From NCBI RefSeq assembly GCF_002944315.1, contig NZ_CP024314.1, forward strand, positions 1,364,001 through 1,428,000: 64,000 bases of DNA, read 5' to 3'. Each line of letters begins with the position of its first letter. Position 1 is the first letter of the stretch. The DNA is from Rhizobium sp. NXC24 (GTDB lineage: Bacteria > Pseudomonadota > Alphaproteobacteria > Rhizobiales > Rhizobiaceae). Under the pieces are notes generated by a model. It ran no database searches. It was not told the origin of the DNA and saw only the letters and a list, made by a program, of their open reading frames with translations. The translations under genes and the position numbers were made by a program. Below are positions 57,900 to 64,000 of the stretch, piece by piece.

Positions 57900-57969
57900 G
57901 ACGATCGGCCGACTTGGCGACATGGAGGTCAGTGATATTGCGCTCGGACGAGAGCCTGGCCTCAAAATC

Positions 57970-58515
57970 TCAATCTCTCAGATCAAAATAGTGACGCTCG
58001 GTCGTCTCTTTCCCTGAACTTTCGATATCGAAATAATAGGGCTGATCGCGTAACGGCCGCGCGGTGTATTCGCGATACTCGCAACTGCTCGAATCCGAAT
58101 AGACGCGCGTGACGCCGTCCTTCGTTATCTGCGTCCGACCGTCATCTCGGTATCGCTGGAAAGCCTTGGCCTTACACGCGTTGACGGTCCGCATGCAGCG
58201 CGACAGTTCGTCGGAACGACCATGATTGAAGTCCTGGTCTGCCTCGGTCGGCACCCAACCAGCTGGGCAGTCCGCATATCGCTCGAAACCAGGCTTGCCA
58301 GCCCCGCCTTCCGGGCAGGTCGGCCAGGAGAACCCTGGGCGTTTCATGGCCGAGATCAGCCGCTCCATCGGCGGATGGCAACTTTCGACGCCGTGCCACG
58401 ACGGATTGTCAGAGGCCGCACAAAGCAGCACCTCGCACCCCCACTCGCTCGCTTCAGCCGGTGAGAGCGGCAGGGAGAACATCAACACCGACACAAGCGG
58501 CAACACCATTCTCAT
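57970..58515 (-). CDS. Exported Cys-rich protein of the conjugation locus
   Basis: A 181-residue protein with a signal peptide (MRMVLPLVSVLMFSLPLSPA then EAS). The mature part has about eight Cys (CEVLLC, ESCHPP, PTCPEGG, ADCPAGW, RCMRTVNAC, SSCEY), suggesting disulfide bonds in the periplasm. No known domain. It follows the thermonuclease-like gene by 15 bp on the same strand and probably belongs to the same operon divergent from virB1. Similar small exported proteins occur beside rhizobial conjugation genes, but the function is unknown. Confidence 0.65.
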   Translation of the reverse strand: MRMVLPLVSVLMFSLPLSPAEASEWGCEVLLCAASDNPSWHGVESCHPPMERLISAMKRPGFSWPTCPEGGAGKPGFERYADCPAGWVPTEADQDFNHGRSDELSRCMRTVNACKAKAFQRYRDDGRTQITKDGVTRVYSDSSSCEYREYTARPLRDQPYYFDIESSGKETTERHYFDLRD

Positions 58516-58530
58516 TGTCCGACTCCCTCC

Positions 58531-59214
58531 CTAACGATCTCTGCGCCGCGGCCTGTCGCGCCAGTCGGCAAACGGCGGCGTGATCTCCTGCTCTCGCTCC
58601 TGAAGGAGTGTCCGGTCCGCCAGGGGCCGTCGCTCCATCGTCCGGTCGACAGCCCTGCGGTTCCATTCATCCATGTCGAGAACGTAAGTCCCCCAAAGTC
58701 CGTACCGTGCCGATCGGGCGTACCTTTCTGCTGTGAGATATTGCGGATCCGGCTCCGTGACTGCGGCAACCCTCGCCCAGCCGACGCGGAGCATCTCGAG
58801 GCCGAGGTCGCGTCCCCGCGTCGAACATTTGGCGGCCGGCACTTCCGAGCCATAAGGAGGAACCAGCCTGCAGACCACCGGCCTATTGCCAACGACGCGC
58901 TTCAGCCAGGCTTTCGCCAGCGGACCGGATGGAATCGGCGCCGTAATGGCTATTGTTCCTTGCGGCTTCGGATCGAACCCCCATTCCGGGACTGGGCAAG
59001 CTTGGATGCCGGCAAGCCGCACGCGTCTTCCGAGAGTTGGAAACCACAGCGTATCGCCGCTGATAACCGATACTTTGCCCCTTAATAGTGATTGCGTTTC
59101 AGGCGCCCCGAGTCGCTGGCCGACCGCCGAACCCGGCACAAAGTCGGCAGCGGAAACCGGATTGATGCCCGTGCAAAGAAGGACCAACGCGCCGATGGCA
59201 AAGCGAGCGCTCAT
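58531..59214 (-). CDS. Exported thermonuclease-like protein (3)
   Basis: A 227-residue protein from 59214 (MSARFAIGALVLLCTGINPV), whose start overlaps the preceding stop in ATGA. A signal peptide is followed by an SNase-type beta-barrel: VSVISGDTLWFPTLGRRVRL then AGIQAC, and RDLGLEMLRVGWARVAAV, like the nuclease's latter half. The usual catalytic Arg/Glu pair is not obvious, so nuclease activity is uncertain. It has a long Arg-rich tail (WRDRPRRRDR). It is third of three related proteins. Confidence 0.75.
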   Translation of the reverse strand: MSARFAIGALVLLCTGINPVSAADFVPGSAVGQRLGAPETQSLLRGKVSVISGDTLWFPTLGRRVRLAGIQACPVPEWGFDPKPQGTIAITAPIPSGPLAKAWLKRVVGNRPVVCRLVPPYGSEVPAAKCSTRGRDLGLEMLRVGWARVAAVTEPDPQYLTAERYARSARYGLWGTYVLDMDEWNRRAVDRTMERRPLADRTLLQEREQEITPPFADWRDRPRRRDR

Positions 59215-59753
59215 TTGGCTTTCTCCTGATGGTAGCTTGCAGCCCGTCCCAGCAAAATCGAGGGATGACGGACGTCTGGGAACTGCCAAAGGCCCGCCTT
59301 GCGCGCCTTCGCCTCCTGCTCGCCAACGGCATAGGCCGGATTGACGGGCATGCCCTTCGCATCAAGGGCTGCGAAGGCATAACCCTCCGAGATCAGCATG
59401 GTGGCAAGGTCCAGGCGCTCCCCCGCAACCGCCGCAAAACAAACGACGTAGACGACGCCTGCCGCTCGTGCGATCGGCGCACAGGAGGGATGCGTGTCCT
59501 TGATGAAGGCCGCGAGCACCGAAAGCGATGCATCGCCGCAATCCTGTGTCTTGCCGGCATTGTTGGTAAAGGTCGTCCCACGCAGACAGGCCTGTACGCC
59601 GTAAAGCCGATAACGCTCGCCGTTCGCCGTCCAGGTGTCGCCACTCTCCAGCGCCACGCCCGTATCCAAATCGAAATACCCCATCGGTGCGGCCAAGAGG
59701 GGCTGAGCTGTAACGAGAATAGCCACGGCAATGAACAAGGACATTCGGTTCAT
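59211..59753 (-). CDS. Exported thermonuclease-like protein (2)
   Basis: A 180-residue protein from 59753 (MNRMSLFIAVAILVTAQPLL), again overlapping the upstream stop (ATGA). Signal peptide, then DTWTANGERYRLYGVQACLR, TQDCGDASLSVLAAFI, LDLATMLISEGYAFAALDAK, and YAVGEQEAKARKAGLWQFPD, the last typical of SNase-like proteins. Four Cys could form disulfides. The active-site pattern is incomplete. It probably acts in the periplasm near the conjugation apparatus. Confidence 0.75.
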   Translation of the reverse strand: MNRMSLFIAVAILVTAQPLLAAPMGYFDLDTGVALESGDTWTANGERYRLYGVQACLRGTTFTNNAGKTQDCGDASLSVLAAFIKDTHPSCAPIARAAGVVYVVCFAAVAGERLDLATMLISEGYAFAALDAKGMPVNPAYAVGEQEAKARKAGLWQFPDVRHPSILLGRAASYHQEKAK

Positions 59754-60391
59754 CGGTTTTGGACCCGGGGATCGGCCCACATCCCAAAGCCGCTGCGGCC
59801 AATCTTCTCGGCCCCGGCAAGGTCCGGACGCATCAGCGTGCCGTCCGGCTTTTTCGAGAGCTTGACGGCGCCCAATGAGAGCAACTGCTCCTCGATATTG
59901 TCGACGGTATCGAGCGTGCCGGGGTAATTGTAGTAGCCGAAGCAAGTCGCGTCCTGGAGCGGCGCATTCTCCTCGGAAACGAACGCCCGGCAAAAGAGCA
60001 CCTTCGGCGACTTCAGGAGGATCGCCAGTTGCTCTCTGGCGAAGTCCTCGCATCTACCGGCAAAATTCTCCTTTCGGTTCACCATCTCGCCGACACATGG
60101 CTCAAGTCCGAAAAGATGGAGCCGCACCTTGTCGGCGACGGCGATATCGGTCGGCGACGCGACTTTGAACCCGGTTGCCGAGGCAAAGCCCCTTCGGCCG
60201 ACCACCTTCCTATCACCGTTGTAGTACTCGACGATGAGCACGGTCTTTCCCGGCGCCGCGAAGGATTTCACATAGGCTTCATCAACTGCTCCCGCGGCGG
60301 CAATGACGCGCCCCGCCATCAATACGAAGGCCGCCCTGACCAAGAGCTTCTTAACTGGATGCGTTACAATTTTCTTTGGCACGCTGTTCAT
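59750..60391 (-). CDS. Exported thermonuclease-like protein (1)
   Basis: A 213-residue protein from 60391 (MNSVPKKIVTHPVKKLLVRA), with AAAGGGAAAG upstream. It has a long signal region, then ADKVRLHLFGLEPCVGEMVN, RCEDFAREQLAILLKSPKVL, FCRAF, and a C-terminal KIGRSGFGMWADP reminiscent of the SNase ending (ARSARYGLW). It is less like a nuclease than its two neighbours. First gene of the minus-strand operon; its start is 132 bp from virB1, with a shared divergent promoter region between. Confidence 0.65.
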   Translation of the reverse strand: MNSVPKKIVTHPVKKLLVRAAFVLMAGRVIAAAGAVDEAYVKSFAAPGKTVLIVEYYNGDRKVVGRRGFASATGFKVASPTDIAVADKVRLHLFGLEPCVGEMVNRKENFAGRCEDFAREQLAILLKSPKVLFCRAFVSEENAPLQDATCFGYYNYPGTLDTVDNIEEQLLSLGAVKLSKKPDGTLMRPDLAGAEKIGRSGFGMWADPRVQNR

Positions 60392-60523
60392 TTTTAGCTT
60401 TCCCTTTCGAAAAAACCGATGTAGCACTAAACCACATAGGTTATTTGCATCGCAAAAACAAGCGGCCATTTCCGCTACCCGGCAACCGACTATATCGAAT
60501 CCCAACCCGAGCGAGGATATCGC

Positions 60524-61366
60524 ATGCGGTCGAACGTCATTTTGCTCTCAGTCATGGCTTTGCAGGGTCCTATCCCTTCGACTTCACTTGCTGATGAGCT
60601 GAATTCTTTCGATTTTTCGCGCTTTGCAACGCCCACGTCGGCGTCGTCCTGGGCCAGTCCAGGACAATCGGAGGACGAGTTTTCGATCGGGCAAGACGGC
60701 ATCGTCATGCCTGAGATCGTAGCCAAATCACATAACTCAAATGGTTTATTTCCTGCATCGACCCAAGGAACGGAATCCGGTGCCGGATCACAAACTCATC
60801 GCGCTACGCCGCTTCGTCAAATCGATAGCATGCCCCTATGCGGCCCTTCACCGATCGATCCAGCAGGGATCGAAGCAATGGTTACAGACGCCGCGGGAAA
60901 ATATGGCGTCGATGCGGGCTTCGCTACCGCTATTGCCTGGACGGAAAGCCGCTTTGATCAAGTCCGCAATAGCCCAAAAGGTGCGCGCGGCCCAATGCAA
61001 TTGACGCCTGCGACGGCAGCGCGTTTCGGCGTTACCGACATCTGCGATCCGGCGTCGAACATCGATGGCGGCATACGCTATCTGCGCACCCTCCTCGTCC
61101 GGCTCAAGAACCCGATCCTGGCCGCGGCCGCCTATAATGCGGGCGAACAGGCGATCTACGACAACAAGGGCGTCCCCGCCTATCCCGAAACCGTGCGCTA
61201 CGTCGCCTCTGTGATCAATCGGCAGCTCGGCGTCAGCTTCCCCGACAAGCGCTTGCCCAATCCTCGCAATCAAAAGTCACCCGACAACACCGACCGGCAG
61301 ACCGGCAGCAGCGACGTCCTCGGCGCCCGCGGCGCGCCGTTCGTCGGCGGCGTCATGCAATTTTGA
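60524..61366 (+). CDS. virB1: Lytic transglycosylase VirB1
   Basis: A 280-residue SLT-type murein hydrolase. N-terminal signal region, then a Ser/Pro-rich linker (~30-100), then the lysozyme-like fold: AIAWTESRFDQVRNSPKGAR with catalytic Glu at 141, GPMQLTPATAARFGV, and AAYNAGEQAI. VirB1 opens the peptidoglycan for the conjugation channel. It is the first gene of the virB operon (virB2 follows within 20 bp). Start ATG 60524. Confidence 0.93.
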   Translation: MRSNVILLSVMALQGPIPSTSLADELNSFDFSRFATPTSASSWASPGQSEDEFSIGQDGIVMPEIVAKSHNSNGLFPASTQGTESGAGSQTHRATPLRQIDSMPLCGPSPIDPAGIEAMVTDAAGKYGVDAGFATAIAWTESRFDQVRNSPKGARGPMQLTPATAARFGVTDICDPASNIDGGIRYLRTLLVRLKNPILAAAAYNAGEQAIYDNKGVPAYPETVRYVASVINRQLGVSFPDKRLPNPRNQKSPDNTDRQTGSSDVLGARGAPFVGGVMQF

Positions 61367-61383
61367 AACGAAAGGAGCGGAAC

Positions 61384-61722
61384 ATGAAGTTGGAATTGTC
61401 CTCGCGTCAAAAGACGATCCTGCGTGCCACGCTGGTCTTGTCGCTTGTGGTTGCTGCGCAATTGGCAGGTGCTGATCTCGCTTTTGCCCAGGCAACAAAC
61501 CAAGCTTTTGCGCCGCTACAGGCTGTTGTGCAGGCCATCGTCGACTTCATCACCGGCCCGTTCGGTCGTCTGGTCGCGATCATAGCCGTGATCAGTCTTG
61601 GCTTCCTCGCTTTCGCCGGACGATTGAGCTGGTTCACAGCCGGCGCCGTGGCGCTTGGTATCGGCCTGGTCTTTGGGGCACCTGCCATCGTCGATCAGCT
61701 GATCGCAACGGTCGGAAACTGA
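61384..61722 (+). CDS. virB2: Conjugation pilin VirB2 (TrbC/VirB2 family)
   Basis: A 112-residue prepilin from ATG 61384 with AAGGAG six bases upstream; an earlier ATG at 61363 overlaps virB1. A long signal peptide probably ends at AFA (residue ~36). Two membrane helices follow (VAIIAVISLGFLAFAG at ~64-79 and FTAGAVALGIGLVFGAPAIV at ~84-103), typical of the family. It is polymerised into the pilus. Confidence 0.92.
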   Translation: MKLELSSRQKTILRATLVLSLVVAAQLAGADLAFAQATNQAFAPLQAVVQAIVDFITGPFGRLVAIIAVISLGFLAFAGRLSWFTAGAVALGIGLVFGAPAIVDQLIATVGN

Positions 61723-61724
61723 TC

Positions 61725-62024
61725 ATGGCACAGGCCGACAACGACAAACCCCATCTCACTCCCCTGGTGATCGGGCTGACGCGCGCTCCCACCCTATGGG
61801 GCGTACCCTATATGGCCGTGGTCATCATGATCGGCACCACCATCATCGCCTGGCTTGCGACCAATGAGTTATGGGCGCTGCTGACCGCTCCCTTCGCCTA
61901 TGTCGTGCTGTTCACGCTCAGCACCTTCGATGCTCGCATTCTCGATGTGCTGCAGGTCTCAACCCGGCTTACGCCAAAAACCCAAAACAAGACGTTCTGG
62001 GGCGCCAACTCGTACGGGCCCTGA
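61725..62024 (+). CDS. virB3: Conjugation protein VirB3
   Basis: A 99-residue inner-membrane protein with the family opening LTPLVIGLTRAPTLWGVPYM and membrane segments at about 30-50 and 54-72. It starts 2 bp after the virB2 stop and ends 2 bp before virB4. VirB3 works with VirB4 in pilus assembly. Confidence 0.93.
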   Translation: MAQADNDKPHLTPLVIGLTRAPTLWGVPYMAVVIMIGTTIIAWLATNELWALLTAPFAYVVLFTLSTFDARILDVLQVSTRLTPKTQNKTFWGANSYGP

Positions 62025-62026
62025 AC

Positions 62027-64000
62027 ATGCTGAACGTCATCCGCGAAGAACTCGGATTTGGCGCTGTCGCTCATCGCGAGCGGCCGATGTCGAAACATAT
62101 CCCCTATTTCCGCCATGTCGCCGACACGGTCATCAAGCTCGAAGATGGCGCGTTGATGAGCGTCATCCGTCTGGACGGGCTGTTCTTCCAAACAGAGGAC
62201 CAGGCGGAACTCAACATGCGCTCGCTCATTCAGAACACCTTGATCCGAGCTTTGGGATCAAGCCGGTTCTCCCTGTGGTCGACGGTCATTCGCCGGCAGG
62301 TCGACACGACGATCTCAAGTGAATTCGACGATCCATTCTGTGCGGAACTGGACCGGCGCTACGCTGCATCGCTCGCCGGCAAACGCATGTTCACCAACGA
62401 ACTCTATCTGACTGTCCTCAGGTCCGGCATGCGGGGCGCGCTCGCTGCCGGCGATCGGATCCGCCGGTTCCTCGACCGGGCAGCCGGGCGCAACGCCCAT
62501 GACGAGCAATTGCGCGACGCCGTAAGCGAGCTCGAGGAGTTTGTCAGCAACATCACCCGCGACCTCAGCAAATATGGCGCCCGCCCACTTGGCATCGCCT
62601 ACCGCAAGGATGAGCCTTATTCGGAGCCTTGCGAGTTTCTAAACGCCATCCTGACCTGCGGCGTTCCACGTCGCATGCGCCTGCCGCGGATGGGTCTTGC
62701 CAATTACATCGGCACCTGCCGTCTGCATTTCTCGCGGCGAACGATGCAAGCGCAGGGACCGACCAGGGACGAAGACAGGTTCGGCGCGATGCTCTCGATC
62801 AAGGAGTATCCGCCATTCACAGGTCCGGGCATGCTCGATGGCCTTCTGCAGGTGAACCACGAGTTCATTCTCACCCAGTCCTATACGATCGCCGACAAGC
62901 CGATCGCCCAGGAGCGTATTTCGCGGCTCAAGCGTCAGATCGCGGCCTCCGATGAGGCCGGCAGCGACGTCGAGGGCGACATCGATTTTGCTTTGAACAG
63001 CTTGCTCAACCAGGAGGCCGTTTTCGGCTTCCACCATCTGTCTCTGCTCTGCCTGTCGCGGGATCTCGACGGCGTCAACAAGGCGGTCTCCGATCTCGGC
63101 GCCTGCCTCACCGACATGAACATCAATTGGCTGCGCGAGGACCTCAACATGGAGGCCTCATTCTGGGCGCAGTTACCCGGCAATCACGCCTACATCGCCC
63201 GCAAGGCGATGCTGTCGAGCGCGAATTTCTCCGGCCTGTCGTCGATGCATAATTTCGCCTCCGGTCAGCGGGAGGGGATGCATTGGGGAACACCGATCTC
63301 CATCCTCGAAACCACGAGCCAGACGCCCTATTGGTTCAATTTCCACCAGCGCGATATCGGCCATTTCCTCGTCACCGGTCCGACCGGATCAGGAAAGACG
63401 GTGGCGCTCACCTTTCTGCTTGCCCAGGCTTTTCGGGTTCGGCCGACGCCCAAGGCAGTCTTCTTCGACAAGGACCGCGGTGCAGAAATCTTCATCCGTG
63501 CGATGAACGGCGCTTACGAGATCCTCTCTCCCGGCATGCCGACGGGGTTCAATCCCTTGCAGCTCGAAAACACCGGCGAGAACCGCGAGTTTCTGCTCCG
63601 GCTGCTAAAGGCGATGCTGCGCAAGGATAAGGAAGGCGCCTTCGATCAGGAGGAGGAAGACACGCTTGAACGCGCCATCGTGCGCCTGATGCAGGAACCC
63701 ACCGCCGAGCGCAATCTCGCCAATCTTGCAGGCCTGCTGACCGGCCGGTCCCGTGCCGATCCGAACGATCTCCATGCTCGCCTCAGGCCCTGGATCGAAG
63801 GCGAGAAGGCGTGGCTTTTCAATGCACGGCACGATGTCCTCTCATTCTCCGGCCATCGGGTGTTCGGCTTCGACATGACCAACATCCTCGGCAATCCGGA
63901 CGTCCGCACGCCCGCATTGATGTATCTGTTCCATCGCATGGACGAGCTGCTGGACGGCACGCCCGTGATGTTCTTCATGGATGAAGGCTGGCATCTGGAG
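62027..64000 (+). CDS. virB4: Conjugation ATPase VirB4 (partial, 3' end outside window)
   Basis: 658 codons are visible from ATG 62027 (MLNVIREELGFGAVAHRERP). N-terminal CagE/TrbE/VirB family domain (~170-400); ATPase domain with Walker A GPTGSGKT at 451-458, FDKDRGAEIFIRAM, and Walker B VMFFMDEGWH near the window end. VirB4 powers pilus assembly and substrate transfer at the inner membrane. The order virB1-2-3-4 is canonical. The full protein should be about 790-820 residues. Confidence 0.96.
   Translation, partial: MLNVIREELGFGAVAHRERPMSKHIPYFRHVADTVIKLEDGALMSVIRLDGLFFQTEDQAELNMRSLIQNTLIRALGSSRFSLWSTVIRRQVDTTISSEFDDPFCAELDRRYAASLAGKRMFTNELYLTVLRSGMRGALAAGDRIRRFLDRAAGRNAHDEQLRDAVSELEEFVSNITRDLSKYGARPLGIAYRKDEPYSEPCEFLNAILTCGVPRRMRLPRMGLANYIGTCRLHFSRRTMQAQGPTRDEDRFGAMLSIKEYPPFTGPGMLDGLLQVNHEFILTQSYTIADKPIAQERISRLKRQIAASDEAGSDVEGDIDFALNSLLNQEAVFGFHHLSLLCLSRDLDGVNKAVSDLGACLTDMNINWLREDLNMEASFWAQLPGNHAYIARKAMLSSANFSGLSSMHNFASGQREGMHWGTPISILETTSQTPYWFNFHQRDIGHFLVTGPTGSGKTVALTFLLAQAFRVRPTPKAVFFDKDRGAEIFIRAMNGAYEILSPGMPTGFNPLQLENTGENREFLLRLLKAMLRKDKEGAFDQEEEDTLERAIVRLMQEPTAERNLANLAGLLTGRSRADPNDLHARLRPWIEGEKAWLFNARHDVLSFSGHRVFGFDMTNILGNPDVRTPALMYLFHRMDELLDGTPVMFFMDEGWHLE

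Overview
The window looks like an accessory replicon, most likely a large plasmid, of a Rhizobium/Agrobacterium-type alphaproteobacterium. I base this on the rhizobial flavour of the insertion sequences (IS66, IS3/IS407, IS21, IS110, IS630, IS91), the opine-type amino-acid transporter with a divergent LysR gene, and the virB-type conjugation genes at the right end. No tRNA, rRNA or CRISPR array was seen, and the species cannot be told from the sequence.

Left part (1-22 kb, almost all minus strand): a surface-polysaccharide locus. It holds a CDP-deoxysugar cassette (rfbF, rfbG, an rfbC-like epimerase, a sugar C-methyltransferase and a reductase cut by the window edge), the GDP-D-rhamnose pair gmd and rmd, a Wzm/Wzt ABC exporter whose ATPase has a glycan-binding C-terminal domain, many glycosyltransferases including a 1051-residue multidomain one, a sulfotransferase-like protein, and a divergent, lone KpsM-type permease. 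An O-methyltransferase and a GT4 at 29.9-32.3 kb continue the locus beyond an IS island.

IS island (22.2-29.8 kb): insertions within insertions. An IS21 remnant abuts an IS3 transposase fragment. The IS3 gene is split by an IS66 element with matching terminal repeats and a perfect 8-bp target duplication. The IS66 tnpB is itself split by a 3.4-kb element carrying a large serine recombinase, an HTH protein and a DUF5372-like protein. Short 3' stubs of other IS66 transposases lie nearby.

Middle (32.7-45.6 kb): a nucleotidyltransferase-HEPN fusion, a second IS cluster (IS3/IS407, IS110 and IS630, all frameshifted), a GtrB-like glycosyltransferase coupled to a membrane glycosyltransferase-like protein, an acyltransferase-3 protein, and a decayed tyrosine-recombinase/IS91/ISNCY composite.

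Right part (45.6-64 kb): a LysR regulator faces an amino-acid/opine-type importer (two permeases and a binding protein, no ATPase) followed by a CapA-like protein. Next come an XRE regulator, a pair made of an MFS exporter and an unknown 468-residue protein, an AraC regulator, a methyltransferase-like protein, a second XRE regulator, and a fic gene that has lost its catalytic core. The window ends in a conjugation locus: four small exported proteins on the minus strand (three of them thermonuclease-like) divergent from virB1-virB2-virB3-virB4, the last cut by the window edge.
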